Assembly: GCA_009702045.1 (NCBI GenBank)
Contig: WLIV01000004.1
Span: 1 to 64,000 of the forward strand
Reading direction: 5' to 3'
Length of the DNA: 64,000 nt
From: Actinomycetota bacterium
Lineage (GTDB): Bacteria > Actinomycetota > Acidimicrobiia > Acidimicrobiales > Ilumatobacteraceae
Each line of letters starts with the position of its first letter. Within the stretch, counting starts at the first letter, position 1. Of this stretch, positions 1-9,090 are shown piece by piece. The notes under the pieces are model-generated. The model ran no database searches and had not been told where the DNA came from. It saw only the letters and a list, made by a program, of their open reading frames with translations. A program made the translations under genes and the position numbers.

Positions 1-16
1 ACCCCGGGCGTCGCTC

Positions 17-109
17 GGCACTCGGGTGCGCGTCAGGCACTCGCACCGGGGCTGTGGCACTCGCACCGGGGCTGTGGCACTCGCACCGGGGCTGTGGCAC
101 TCGCACCGG
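17..109. repeat. Tandem 20-bp minisatellite
   Basis: Three exact head-to-tail copies of the 20-bp unit ggcactcgcaccggggctgt occupy 36-95. A 14-base partial copy follows to 109 and a degenerate copy precedes from 17. There are no spacers, so it is not a CRISPR array. The array ends 10 bases before the stop codon of the leftward isochorismate synthase gene, so it lies just downstream of that gene. No coding sequence is supported in this stretch and the function is unknown. Confidence 0.9.
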
Positions 110-119
110 CGGGGTGGGG

Positions 120-1295
120 TTAGGGGCGGACGATGGCCGAGAGCATCGCCTGCAGCTTGGCCTGAGTTTCGGCCAGCTCGCTGAGCGGTTCGCTGTCGGC
201 GACGATGCCGCCACCGGCGACCAGCCGTGCCGTGCGGCGATCATCCGACAACTCTGCGCAGCGGATCGCTACGGCCCAGGTGCCGTCACCGTTGGCATCG
301 ACCCAGCCGACTGCGCCGCCGTAGCGACCCCGGCTGAAACCCTCCGCCTGGGCGATGAGCGCCAGTGCCTCTGCACGCGGGAAGCCGCCGAGCGCGGGAG
401 TCGGTGACAGTGCGGCGACAAGTTCCATCACGTTCGGACGTGGATCGCTGAGGTGTCCTTCCATCGCGGTGCCCAGGTGTTGCACGTTGGCGACGGTGAT
501 GATCGACGGCTCGGGTTCCCAATCGAGGTAACTGCACCACGGCAGCAGCGTGTCGTGGATCATGTCGATGACCACACGGTGCTCGATCTGGTTCTTCTCG
601 CTCGCCAACAACTCAGTGGCCGCTCGCCGATCGGTCTCGACATCACCCGTGCGCGGAGCCGTGCCAGCCAGCGGATGCGACCGCACGGTGTTGCCCTCGA
701 CGCGCACCAGCAGCTCAGGAGATGCACCGATGAAGCCGTCCACCGAGTACCGATAGCTGCTGCCGAAGGTGGCCTTCAGGCGCAGGAGTACGGCGTGCAC
801 ATTGATCGGCTCGTCGCTGGTGACGGTGACTTCGCGGGCGATGACGGCTTTCGTGAGCTCGCCGTTACGCACAGCGTCACGCGCGGTCGTGACGGCGGCG
901 AGGTACTGGTTCACCGACGTGCGCGGAGCCACCGTGAACGATTGCGCATGAGGTGCCGGATGCGGACGCGGTACGAGATCGCCAGAGGCTTCGTCGATCG
1001 TGGTGACCCACCGTCGTCCGTCGAGGGCCTTGCCGACGAGCACCATAGGGATGATGAGCTCGCACGGTGCACCCGGCTCGAACGGCACGACCCCTAACGC
1101 AATCGGCCGCACGCCGCCGACCTCGTCGACGTGCTGAATCCCGGCAAGCACTGCGGCTACATCCGCCAGCGGCACCCGCGCCGCAACGCCGCGTCCGGCA
1201 ACGCCGACGCCATCGCGGACGAACAAGTACCCGTCGCCGCCGGCGACATCGTTCAGGTCGATGTCGTGATGAAGAGGGCGGGTGTGGGCGCGCAT
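120..1295 (-). CDS. menF: Isochorismate synthase
   Basis: Chorismate-utilising enzyme of 391 aa that converts chorismate to isochorismate, the entry step of menaquinone synthesis (the same family also feeds siderophore and salicylate pathways). The C-terminal two thirds is the chorismate-binding domain. Visible family motifs are SEKNQIEHRVV around residue 230, NVQHLGTAMEG, SPTPALGGFP, and RGRYGGAVGWVD near residue 325. The start ATG lies one base after the stop of the upstream menG, so both are probably on one transcript, which favours a menaquinone role over a siderophore role. The symbol follows that context; an entC-type enzyme cannot be excluded on sequence alone. Confidence 0.85.
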   Translation of the reverse strand: MRAHTRPLHHDIDLNDVAGGDGYLFVRDGVGVAGRGVAARVPLADVAAVLAGIQHVDEVGGVRPIALGVVPFEPGAPCELIIPMVLVGKALDGRRWVTTIDEASGDLVPRPHPAPHAQSFTVAPRTSVNQYLAAVTTARDAVRNGELTKAVIAREVTVTSDEPINVHAVLLRLKATFGSSYRYSVDGFIGASPELLVRVEGNTVRSHPLAGTAPRTGDVETDRRAATELLASEKNQIEHRVVIDMIHDTLLPWCSYLDWEPEPSIITVANVQHLGTAMEGHLSDPRPNVMELVAALSPTPALGGFPRAEALALIAQAEGFSRGRYGGAVGWVDANGDGTWAVAIRCAELSDDRRTARLVAGGGIVADSEPLSELAETQAKLQAMLSAIVRP

Positions 1296-1296
1296 G

Positions 1297-2001
1297 TCAG
1301 TCGCGAGTGCCGACCATCAACTGGGTGAGGCCGCCGGACAGTTGGTGATGCTGCCCGTCCGCAAAGCCCGCTTCGCGCAGCAGGCGCACGAGCTCCTCCC
1401 GTGGCGGCAGGTAGGCGACGCTCTTGGGCAGATAGCGGTACGCCGCTCCATCGGACAGCAATGCACCGATCTTGGGCACGATCTTGCCGAAGTAGATGTT
1501 GTTCCCCCAGCGGATCACCGGATTGTGCGGAATGCCGACGTCGAGCAGGGCGATACGTCCGCCAGGCCGCACCACACGAGCCAACTCGGCGAAGAAGGTG
1601 GGCAGATCGAGCAGGTTGCGCAACGCGAAACCGCACGTGGCTCCGTCGACCGAACCGTCGGGTAGCGGCAGTCGCAGGATGTCGGCCTGCACGCGTGGGC
1701 TGGCGCTGCGATCGGCCACGAGCATGCCGAACGACAGGTCGAACGCCAGCGGACGGTGACCAGCCTTCTGCAGGTCGATGCACAGATCGCCCGTGCCGGC
1801 GGCGAGGTCGATCACCGTGCTGCCGTGTGGCAACCCGAGCAGGCGGACGGCCTTGCGTCGCCAGCGAACATCCAGCCGGAACGTCATCACCCGATTGACG
1901 AGGTCGTAGCGCGGGGCAATCGCGTCGAACATCTCGCGGACGGCGTGCACCTTGTCCTCGCCCTCGGGAAGGGTCTCGCTGTCCCAGCTGCGCTTGCTCA
2001 C
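1297..2001 (-). CDS. menG: Demethylmenaquinone methyltransferase
   Basis: SAM-dependent C-methyltransferase of 234 aa (UbiE/MenG family) that methylates demethylmenaquinone in the last step of menaquinone synthesis. The N-terminal family signature FDAIAPRYDLVNRVMTF is present, followed by SAM motif I VIDLAAGTGD and a later RPGGRIALLD block. The GTG start at 2001 has a TAACCT box eight bases upstream and no Shine-Dalgarno, suggesting a leaderless transcript. It heads a two-gene unit with the isochorismate synthase one base downstream, and is divergent from the amidase with a 37-base gap. Confidence 0.92.
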   Translation of the reverse strand: MSKRSWDSETLPEGEDKVHAVREMFDAIAPRYDLVNRVMTFRLDVRWRRKAVRLLGLPHGSTVIDLAAGTGDLCIDLQKAGHRPLAFDLSFGMLVADRSASPRVQADILRLPLPDGSVDGATCGFALRNLLDLPTFFAELARVVRPGGRIALLDVGIPHNPVIRWGNNIYFGKIVPKIGALLSDGAAYRYLPKSVAYLPPREELVRLLREAGFADGQHHQLSGGLTQLMVGTRD

Positions 2002-2038
2002 GGCGACTCAGGTTAGGTGACTGTGGAAGCATTCGCCC

Positions 2039-3448
2039 ATGAGCAACGAACTGTGGCGGAAGGGTGCACTGGAACTCGCGGGGATGATCGCCCGTAAGGA
2101 GGTGTCGAGTCGCGAGGTTGTGGTTGCGCACCTGGCGCGTATCGACGACGTGAACCCGCGGCTGAACGCGATCGTGCGTCGTCTCGACACCAGCGCGCTG
2201 GCTGCAGCCGACGAAGCCGACAAGGCGGTCGCAGCAGGTGCGCGGCTTGGCACGTTTCACGGTGTGCCCTTGACGGTGAAGGAGAACATCGACCTCGCCG
2301 GTACGCCCACCACGCAATCGTTGCCGATTCTCGCCGACGCCGTGTCACCGATCGACGCCCCGGTGGTGGAACGAATGCGTGCTGCGGGCGCGATTCCGAT
2401 TGGGCGCACGAACTTGCCCGACCTGGGCCTGCGGGTCACTACCGAGAGTTCGCTGCACGGCGCCACGCACAACCCGTGGCACCCGACACGCACCACTGGC
2501 GGGTCCAGCGGCGGCGAGGGTTCCGCGCTCGCCAGCGGAATGTCGCCGCTCGGGTTGGGCAACGACATCGGCGGTTCACTGCGCAATCCGGCGACGGCAT
2601 GCGGAATCACTTCGATCAAGCCCACGCAGGGTCTCGTGCCATGGGCCACGGTGGTGCCACCGGAGGATCCTGGCCTCTCCGCCCAGCTGATGCTGTCCGA
2701 GGGCGCGATGGCACGACATGTTGCCGACGTCCGTGCGGCGCTGCTGACAATCGCCGGACCACACGATCGCGATCCTCGTGCGTTGCCCGCAACGTTGACC
2801 GATCGGGCGGCTGGACGGCGGCTGAAGGTGGCGGTGTGCGCGGATCCGCCAGGCGGCACCACTCACCCCGAGGTGGTGGCCGCGGTGCGCGCCGCGGCGG
2901 ACGCGTTAGCGAACGCAGGTGCCGAGGTCGTGGAAGCTGCGCCGCTCTCCATTGAACGGTCCATCGAGCTGTGGGGAATCTTGCTGGGACAGGAGATGCG
3001 TGCTCAGAAACCGTTGCTCGATCTCGTGCTCGGAGAAGCCGGCAAGCGATTCATTGCCTACGGCGAGGAGGTGTTCCCCACGCTGAACTCCTCGGAGCTG
3101 ATGCTGGCGCTTGGCGACCGAAATCGCGTCGACCGGGAATGGCACACGTTCCTCACGGATCACGATGTGCTGCTCATGCCGACGTGGGCGCACCCACCAT
3201 TCGAGCTGGGGTTCGATGTGGAGTCGTTGGACAATGCCAAGTTCGTGCTCGACACGTTGCGCCCGGTTCTGCCGGCCAACCTGCTGGGTCTGCCCTCGGC
3301 GATCGTCCCGGTCGGTATGGCTGGAGGTATGCCGACGGGGGCTCAGGTGATCGGGCGGCGATTCGCAGACCTCACGTGCCTCAACGTTGCCGAACAACTT
3401 GAACAGCACTTCGGCACGATCACACCGATCGACCCCGTCTGGTCCTGA
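2039..3448 (+). CDS. Amidase (amidase-signature family)
   Basis: Amidase-signature hydrolase of 469 aa. The Ser-cisSer-Lys triad can be read directly: Lys in PLTVKENIDLAG (about residue 80), the Gly/Ser-rich GGSSGGEGSALASG (about 155-168), and the nucleophile Ser in GNDIGGSLRNPA (about 178). Family members hydrolyse carboxamides, or act as GatA in tRNA amidation. A GatA role is unlikely because no gatB or gatC neighbours it. The substrate is unknown. It is a single-gene unit divergent from menG and ends at a strong hairpin shared with the convergent ligase gene. Confidence 0.85.
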   Translation: MSNELWRKGALELAGMIARKEVSSREVVVAHLARIDDVNPRLNAIVRRLDTSALAAADEADKAVAAGARLGTFHGVPLTVKENIDLAGTPTTQSLPILADAVSPIDAPVVERMRAAGAIPIGRTNLPDLGLRVTTESSLHGATHNPWHPTRTTGGSSGGEGSALASGMSPLGLGNDIGGSLRNPATACGITSIKPTQGLVPWATVVPPEDPGLSAQLMLSEGAMARHVADVRAALLTIAGPHDRDPRALPATLTDRAAGRRLKVAVCADPPGGTTHPEVVAAVRAAADALANAGAEVVEAAPLSIERSIELWGILLGQEMRAQKPLLDLVLGEAGKRFIAYGEEVFPTLNSSELMLALGDRNRVDREWHTFLTDHDVLLMPTWAHPPFELGFDVESLDNAKFVLDTLRPVLPANLLGLPSAIVPVGMAGGMPTGAQVIGRRFADLTCLNVAEQLEQHFGTITPIDPVWS

Positions 3449-3454
3449 TCGCAT

Positions 3455-3505
3455 CACCGTTTGAAGGGTTACCCGCAGGTACTGCGGGTAACCCTTCAAA
3501 CGGTG
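3455..3505. terminator. Bidirectional terminator-like perfect palindrome
   Basis: A perfect 24-bp inverted repeat (arms 3455-3478 and 3482-3505) separated by the three bases gta. It fills almost the whole 59-bp gap between two convergent genes, seven bases past the amidase stop and two bases before the ligase stop. No T-tract flanks either arm. The position and perfect symmetry point to a terminator serving both strands, or a transcript-end stabiliser. Confidence 0.75.
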
Positions 3506-3507
3506 AG

Positions 3508-5133
3508 TCAGGGGGCGGGCTGGGCGACCATCTGCTTGGCCCAGCGGTAGTCGGCCTTGCCAGCGGGGGAGCGGAGGATCTCGGGTACGAACACCACGGC
3601 CTTGGGAAGTTTGAAGCGAGCGATGTGCTGCTCCGCAGCGCGGCGTAGTTCTTCAGTCGTGGCCGAGCGCCCGTCGCGAAGGCGCACGATGGCCACGACC
3701 TCGCTGCCCCACTGCTCACTGGGGCGACCGGCGACCACGCAGTCGTAGACAGCCGGGTGTGTCTTGATCGCGGCCTCGACCTCCTCGGCGAAGATCTTCT
3801 CGCCGCCGGAGTTGATCGTGGCTGAATCGCGGCCGTGGAGTTCGACGACGCCGTCGATGCGCAAGCGAGCGCGATCGCCGGGGACGGCGTAGCGGACACC
3901 ATCGACCACCGGATAGGTGTGTGCGGTCTTGTCCGGGTCGCCCAGGTAACCCAGTGCGAGGCCACCGCTCTTGCACAACCAACCGAGTTCGGGGTCGCCG
4001 GGGGCAAGGACGCGGTCGAGGTCGGCCGATAGCACGTGGTTCCCCACGCCGAGCGGGAACGTACCGGTCGTGGCGCCAGCACCAGCAGAGACGTGCGAGA
4101 CCTGGCCTCCGGCCTCTGACGAGCCGAGCCCGTCGACGATCATCACGGTCGGCAGGTGACGGAGGAACTCCTCCTTGAGCGGTGCGCTGAGGGCCGCTCC
4201 GCCTGAGAGCAGCACCGTCAGCGACGACAGGTCGTACGTATGGTGTTCCAACTCGTCGAGCAATGGGCGACCGAAGGCGTCGCCGACGATCAGCAAGAAG
4301 TTCAGCCGGTCCCGCTCGATGGTGCCCCAGATGTCGTGAGGATCGAGGTGTTCGACATGCTGCTGGATGAAGATCGATCCGCCGTTGTTCCACGTGCGAA
4401 AGCACATCCAGTGGCCGGCACCGTGCATGAATGGGGGAGCCAAAAGCGCGCGCAGGGCTCCCGTTGCTTCGGTGAGCACGCCGTCGAGGGTCTCGGCCCG
4501 GCTGCCGCCGAAGCACTCGACGTTGGCATCCCCGTTGCGCCACAGCACTCCCTTCGGCATTCCCGTCGTGCCGCCCGTGTAGAGGATGTAGAGGTCGTCG
4601 GCACTGCAACGCCACGTGGGTTTGTCCGGCGACGCTGCTGCGAGGGCGTCCTCGTACCAGACGGCGCCTGGCAGCAGCGGAAGGTCGCTGCTGTCAGGTA
4701 CTTGCAGGATCACCTTCACCAATGGCAGGCGTGGCAGGACGTCGGCCAGCGTCGGTGTGAACCGACTGTGGACGACGACAGCGGTCGCTTGGGCGTCGGT
4801 CAGGAGGTACTGCAGTTCCTCGGCGACGTAGCGGTAGTTGACGTTGAACGGGGCGACGCGGGCCTTGAACGCGCCGAGCATTGACTCCAGGTACTCGACG
4901 CCGTTGTGCAGAAAGACGGCGAGGTGGTCCTGTCCGCTCTCGTGACCCGCCAGGTGCTCGCGCTCGGTGTGACACCCCAGTCCGGCCGAGTGGAGGTAGT
5001 TGGCGAGTCGGCGGGTGCGTTCCGTGACCTGTTGCCAGGTCAGTTGCCGTTGGCCGTGAACGATGCACAATTGATCGGGTCGGGTGGCGGCGATGGCCTC
5101 GTGGATGTCGGCAACGGCAAGGGGGGATGCCAT
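3508..5133 (-). CDS. Acyl-CoA synthetase (AMP-forming ligase)
   Basis: ANL-superfamily ligase of 541 aa that activates a carboxylic acid to its acyl-CoA through an acyl-adenylate. The ATP-binding loop LYTGGTTGMPKG is intact. Further downstream are the GLGSSEAGG block, the hinge-region GRDSATINSGGEKIF and a C-terminal PAGKADYRWAK that carries the catalytic lysine. Overall it resembles actinobacterial FadD proteins, but the substrate is not readable. The ATG has a TAGCGT box seven bases upstream (leaderless type). It is transcribed divergently from the F420-type oxidoreductase. Confidence 0.88.
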   Translation of the reverse strand: MASPLAVADIHEAIAATRPDQLCIVHGQRQLTWQQVTERTRRLANYLHSAGLGCHTEREHLAGHESGQDHLAVFLHNGVEYLESMLGAFKARVAPFNVNYRYVAEELQYLLTDAQATAVVVHSRFTPTLADVLPRLPLVKVILQVPDSSDLPLLPGAVWYEDALAAASPDKPTWRCSADDLYILYTGGTTGMPKGVLWRNGDANVECFGGSRAETLDGVLTEATGALRALLAPPFMHGAGHWMCFRTWNNGGSIFIQQHVEHLDPHDIWGTIERDRLNFLLIVGDAFGRPLLDELEHHTYDLSSLTVLLSGGAALSAPLKEEFLRHLPTVMIVDGLGSSEAGGQVSHVSAGAGATTGTFPLGVGNHVLSADLDRVLAPGDPELGWLCKSGGLALGYLGDPDKTAHTYPVVDGVRYAVPGDRARLRIDGVVELHGRDSATINSGGEKIFAEEVEAAIKTHPAVYDCVVAGRPSEQWGSEVVAIVRLRDGRSATTEELRRAAEQHIARFKLPKAVVFVPEILRSPAGKADYRWAKQMVAQPAP

Positions 5134-5206
5134 TCACCCGACGCTATGCGAGGTGTGTCGCTCGTCACGCATCGTGTGCGTCGAATGGGGCGGGTAGGTT
5201 CGGGGC

Positions 5207-6208
5207 ATGAGCAGTCAGCTTCCTCCGATCGTGAACACCCGCGATGTCGCCACGCCCTTGTTCGGAGCGTTCATCCCGCAGGGCTGGAAGATGGAACTCG
5301 TCAGCGTGGAGGGTGCGCAGGCCAAGTGGCAGAAGGCGGTCGACATCGCGGTCCTGAGCGAACAGCTTGGGTACGACTCGATCTGGGTGTACGACCACTT
5401 CCACAACGTGCCGAAGGCGGCCCACGAGGCGGTGTTCGAGTGCTGGACGACGATGGCTGCCATCAGCCAGCGCACGTCACGTGTGCGACTCGGTCAGATG
5501 GTGGGCTGCAACAGCTACCGCGAGCCGAGCGTGCTGGCGAAGATCACCTCCACGATCGACGTGATCAGCGGCGGCCGCCTCGACTGGGGTATCGGCGCCG
5601 GTTGGTACGAACACGAATACAAGGGCTACGGCTTCGAGTTCCCGCGCCCGAAGGAACGCATCGGCATGTTGCGTGAATCGGTGGAAATCGTGAAGAGCAT
5701 GTGGACCCAGGCCGACACCACCTATGAGGGCAAGCACTACACGCTGCACGGCGCGCAGTGCGACCCCAAGCCGTTGCAGTCTCCGCACCCGCCGATCTGG
5801 ATCGGTGGCGGTGGCGAGCAGCTCACGCTGCGGGTCGTGGCACGCCACGCCGACTGCTCGAACTTCGGTGGCAAGCCAGATGAGTGGGCTCGCAAGCGTG
5901 AGATCCTCAAGGGCCACTGCGCGGCGGTCGGCCGCGACGAGGAGACCATCCGCAAGACCTGGTCGCCGGAAATGTTCATCCGCGAGAGCGAGGCCGAGAT
6001 CATCGCCGGCGGCACCCGCAGCAGCTGGGGCGAGCCGTTCGAGAGTTGGCGAGACGGGAACCTCGTGGGCACCCCCGAGCAGGTGGCAGAAAAGATCCAG
6101 CGGTACCTCGACCTTGGCTGCACGGGCTTCATCCCGTGGTGCAGCGACTACCCGAGTACCGAGACGCTGGAGCTGTTCGCCACCAAGGTGATGCCGAACT
6201 TCCGCTGA
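5207..6208 (+). CDS. LLM-class F420-dependent oxidoreductase
   Basis: Luciferase-like (TIM barrel) oxidoreductase of 333 aa, of the type that uses reduced F420 (or flavin) in actinobacteria. Visible signatures include YDSIWVYDHFHN near the N-terminus, SGGRLDWGIGAGWYEHEYKGYGF in the middle (only part of which is needed to recognise the family), and the GGGGEQLTLRVVARHAD segment. The substrate is unknown. A TAGGTT box sits six bases before the ATG, so the transcript is probably leaderless. The gene converges with the DUF72 gene, leaving one base between the stop codons. Confidence 0.85.
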   Translation: MSSQLPPIVNTRDVATPLFGAFIPQGWKMELVSVEGAQAKWQKAVDIAVLSEQLGYDSIWVYDHFHNVPKAAHEAVFECWTTMAAISQRTSRVRLGQMVGCNSYREPSVLAKITSTIDVISGGRLDWGIGAGWYEHEYKGYGFEFPRPKERIGMLRESVEIVKSMWTQADTTYEGKHYTLHGAQCDPKPLQSPHPPIWIGGGGEQLTLRVVARHADCSNFGGKPDEWARKREILKGHCAAVGRDEETIRKTWSPEMFIRESEAEIIAGGTRSSWGEPFESWRDGNLVGTPEQVAEKIQRYLDLGCTGFIPWCSDYPSTETLELFATKVMPNFR

Positions 6209-6209
6209 G

Positions 6210-7076
6210 TCAGAACAACCTGTCGGGCCACTGCTCCACCGGCAGCGGCCGCGGCAGCGGCGCCAGCCCCGGCACACGCATCGCGACCGCCGCATGGAAC
6301 GCCTGCGCCAATGCCGGAGTGTCGAGGTTGGTGGGCGTGTGCACGAAGAACGTGGGCGTACGACCGTCGCGCAACCATCGAGCGACGACAGGCTCCCACC
6401 GTTGCAGGCCGGCCTCGGTGACTTCAGGGTCGTCGTTGCCGATGCAGCGGACGATGGGGTGGCCGGTGAGCGGCTCGGTGATGGTCGCCAGCTGCGGCTT
6501 CTGTTGGCACTCCTCGCGTCCGGCATCGGTGATTGGCGGCTGAGCGAAGAGCGGCTCGGTGTCCAGGAGCACCCGTTCGGCGCCGTGTCGGGCGAGCAGT
6601 TCGTCGAACATGCGCCGCCCCCCGCCGCGGAAGAACTCCGGATGGCGCGGCTCGACACTCCAGCGATGCGCATCGCTCGCTCGCCCCAGCACGCGATCGA
6701 GGGCGTCAAGGTCGCTGGGCCCGAACGACGGCGGCAGCTGCAACGTCAGCCCGCCGACGAGTTCACCCAACGGCTCGAGCAGCGAACAGAACACGTCGAG
6801 TTCGCCGTGCACGTCGCGCAATCGCTGGTCGTGGGTGATGCGCTTGGGCACTTTGAACACGAACCGGAATCCCGGTTGGGCCTGCTCAGCCCACTTGGCG
6901 ATGGTGGAGGGTGTTGGTGAGGCGTAGAACGTGGTGTTGCCCTCGACTGCGTTGAACACGCTGCTGTACGCCGCGAGCTCTCGACCAACCCGGGTGCCTG
7001 CTGGCAGATGCCGTCCGACCCATGGTCGGTGTGCCCACATCGGGCACCCGACTTGGAGCGTGGGCACCTGCGTCAC
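6210..7076 (-). CDS. DUF72 family protein
   Basis: Protein of 288 aa of the DUF72 (YecE-like) TIM-barrel family, whose biochemical role is not established. Recognisable segments are YSSVFNAVEGNTTFYASPT near residue 37, FRFVFKVPKRITHD (the family K-P-x-x-I-T-H block), and the later VEPRHPEFF. The GTG start is 22 bases downstream of the MaoC gene on the same strand, so the two may be co-transcribed. The stop is one base from the stop of the convergent oxidoreductase. Confidence 0.8.
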   Translation of the reverse strand: MTQVPTLQVGCPMWAHRPWVGRHLPAGTRVGRELAAYSSVFNAVEGNTTFYASPTPSTIAKWAEQAQPGFRFVFKVPKRITHDQRLRDVHGELDVFCSLLEPLGELVGGLTLQLPPSFGPSDLDALDRVLGRASDAHRWSVEPRHPEFFRGGGRRMFDELLARHGAERVLLDTEPLFAQPPITDAGREECQQKPQLATITEPLTGHPIVRCIGNDDPEVTEAGLQRWEPVVARWLRDGRTPTFFVHTPTNLDTPALAQAFHAAVAMRVPGLAPLPRPLPVEQWPDRLF

Positions 7077-7098
7077 GGCTTCCGCCCGTGCTTCGCGG

Positions 7099-7560
7099 TC
7101 AGACGTAGTTGCGGAAGATGCACTCGGCGACGCAGCTGGGCTTGGCGGCGCCTTCGGTCTCGAACGTCAGCTCATACGTGCTCTGGATGCCTCCGGCGAT
7201 GTCGTCCACGGATAGCACCTTGACGCCGAGGCGCAGGCTGGCGCCCACCGGCACCGGCGACATGAAACGCACCTTGTTGCAGCCGTAGTTCACTGCAAGC
7301 TTGAAACCGGTACTGATCATCACCTTCGGCAGCAGGACGGGCGCCAGCGACAGGGTGAGGTACCCGTGAGCGATCGGGCCGCCGAACGGGCTTTCCTTCT
7401 TGGCGCGCTCCACGTCGATATGGATCCACTGGCGGTCGCCGGTGGCATCTGCGAACAGGTTCACGCGCTCCTGCGAGATCTCCATGTAGTCGCTGTAGCC
7501 GATGTGCTCACCGACGAGCGCCTTGAGTTCGTCGATGCCGTTGATGATGCGAGGTGCCAT
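7099..7560 (-). CDS. MaoC-family hydratase/dehydratase
   Basis: Hotdog-fold enoyl-CoA hydratase-like protein of 153 aa. The hydratase-2 active-site region reads FADATGDRQWIHID (catalytic Asp and His), followed by PFGGPIAHGYLTLSL. Family members hydrate enoyl-CoA or related thioesters. I prefer the ATG at 7560 over the GTG two codons earlier. It lies downstream of era with 30 bases between them and upstream of the DUF72 gene. Confidence 0.82.
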   Translation of the reverse strand: MAPRIINGIDELKALVGEHIGYSDYMEISQERVNLFADATGDRQWIHIDVERAKKESPFGGPIAHGYLTLSLAPVLLPKVMISTGFKLAVNYGCNKVRFMSPVPVGASLRLGVKVLSVDDIAGGIQSTYELTFETEGAAKPSCVAECIFRNYV

Positions 7561-7590
7561 GCGCACAGTGTGCCAGGCGCCTGCAGTGCC

Positions 7591-8430
7591 TCAGTAACCG
7601 AGCCGCTGAACCCGTTCGGGTTTGCGTTGCCAGTCCTTGTCGACCTTCACGAACAACTCGAGGAAGCAACCTTCCGGCAGCTGGGCTCGTGCCAACACTC
7701 CGACTTCCTTCAACACGGCGCCGCCCTTGCCGATGACCATGCCCTTCTGGCTGTCGCGCTCGACGATGATCTCGACGCGAATGCGCGGCCATTCCCACTC
7801 GCTGACGCGTGTGGCGATGCTGTACGGCAGTTCGTCGCGGGTGACGGCGAGCAGTTGTTCGCGCACGAGTTCGGCCACCCATTGCTCTTCGGGCTGGTCG
7901 CTCTTGGTCTCCACCGGGAAGTACTGCGGGCCTTCGGGCAACTTGGCGGTGAGAAAGGCAACTAGCTCGGGGATGCCGTTTCCGGTCTTGGCCGACACCG
8001 GGAAGTAGTCCGAGGCTCCGAGCGCGGTGAGCGCCGTGAGCTGGCCCAACACCTGGTGCTGCTTGGCGGCATCGATCTTGTTGAGGATCACGACGGCCTT
8101 CGACATGTCGAGATGGCTGGCCACCCACTTGTCGCCGGTTCCGAACGGCTTCGTGCAGTCGATCACCAGGCAGACGACATCTACGTCGGTGACGCTGTCG
8201 AGGGCCGTCGCATTGACGCGCTCGCCCAGCGCGGTGACCGGTTTGTGCAGGCCGGGCGTGTCGACGAACACCAACTGCGACTCGGGTGCGTTGAGAATGC
8301 CCATCACGCGATGGCGCGTCGTCTGCGGTTTGTCGCTGACGATGCTGACCTTGTGCCCGCACATGGCGTTGACGAGGGTGCTCTTGCCCACGTTCGGGCG
8401 GCCGACGAGGGTGACGAATCCGCTGTGCAT
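7591..8430 (-). CDS. era: GTPase Era
   Basis: Essential ribosome-assembly GTPase of 279 aa that acts in 16S rRNA maturation and 30S assembly. The G domain shows G1 GRPNVGKST, the switch region SDKPQTTRHRV, G3 DTPGLHKP and G4 NKID. The C-terminal KH RNA-binding domain contains the VIGKGGAVLKEVG loop and ends in a QRLGY-type tail typical of Era. A TAGCCT box nine bases before the ATG suggests a leaderless transcript. Length is slightly below the usual 290-300 aa. Confidence 0.95.
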   Translation of the reverse strand: MHSGFVTLVGRPNVGKSTLVNAMCGHKVSIVSDKPQTTRHRVMGILNAPESQLVFVDTPGLHKPVTALGERVNATALDSVTDVDVVCLVIDCTKPFGTGDKWVASHLDMSKAVVILNKIDAAKQHQVLGQLTALTALGASDYFPVSAKTGNGIPELVAFLTAKLPEGPQYFPVETKSDQPEEQWVAELVREQLLAVTRDELPYSIATRVSEWEWPRIRVEIIVERDSQKGMVIGKGGAVLKEVGVLARAQLPEGCFLELFVKVDKDWQRKPERVQRLGY

Positions 8431-8460
8431 GAGAGTGTCAGGCTATCGGGGGCCGCCCCG

Positions 8461-9090
8461 TCAGCTTGAGCTGCCGGTCAGCACTTGATAGTCGAGGTGC
8501 GAAACCGGCTGGCCGGCAGCGACGAATTCGCCCGATGGCTTGGTGACCGGTTGGTTGAAGATCACCTGTCCAATTCCGCGACTGTCCGTGAGCGTCAACA
8601 CGAGCTGCGCGATGACGAGGCGTTGGTCGCCGACGGCCACCCTGTCGAAGAACGCGTCCGGGAGCGTGACCGTAGCGATGCCGGTGCCATCAGGCGGAGC
8701 AACGAGGATGTCCTGTTCGGGGAGTGGGAGTGGGATTGCGCTGCGCAGGCCGGGGGTGTCGGGAGGTGGCCCGGACTGAAGTGCGGCAATGATCACCTGC
8801 AGCGACACCGGCGACGGCAGCGGTTGATTCACATAGGTGAGTTGACCGCTGGCGATGAAGTAGAGGCGGACGAACTCGGTCTGGACGAGCGTTGTCGATG
8901 TCTGCTCCGCTGATGTGCTCGTGACGACGGTGGTGGTGGTGGATGTCGTGCTGGGGAGCGTGTCGTCCAAGGCGCCAGGGTTGATCTGGGTGACCTTCCC
9001 GTCGTCCACGACGCTGCATGCAGTCACTGAGACGGCGAGCGTCGCAGTGGCGAGGGCAGCCAGACCGACCGTTGCGATCCGCTGGTACAT
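8461..9090 (-). CDS. GerMN-domain lipoprotein (LpqB-like, short)
   Basis: Predicted lipoprotein of 209 aa. The signal peptide ends in a lipobox-like VTACSVVD with Cys near residue 25, followed by a Thr/Ser-rich linker and one GerMN domain (about 70-205, starting VRLYFIASGQL). The start ATG at 9090 shares one base with the stop of the sensor kinase (TGATG), so translation is probably coupled. In many actinobacteria the kinase MtrB is followed by LpqB, a larger GerMN plus beta-propeller lipoprotein. This protein keeps only the GerMN part. A role in modulating the kinase at the membrane is an inference from position. Confidence 0.75.
   Translation of the reverse strand: MYQRIATVGLAALATATLAVSVTACSVVDDGKVTQINPGALDDTLPSTTSTTTTVVTSTSAEQTSTTLVQTEFVRLYFIASGQLTYVNQPLPSPVSLQVIIAALQSGPPPDTPGLRSAIPLPLPEQDILVAPPDGTGIATVTLPDAFFDRVAVGDQRLVIAQLVLTLTDSRGIGQVIFNQPVTKPSGEFVAAGQPVSHLDYQVLTGSSS

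Noticed and set aside
17-109. CRISPR array
   Set aside because: The repeats are directly adjacent with no spacers, and there are no cas genes.
2039-3448. Amidase as GatA of the tRNA amidotransferase
   Set aside because: Isolated gene without gatB or gatC; the amidase-signature family is broad.
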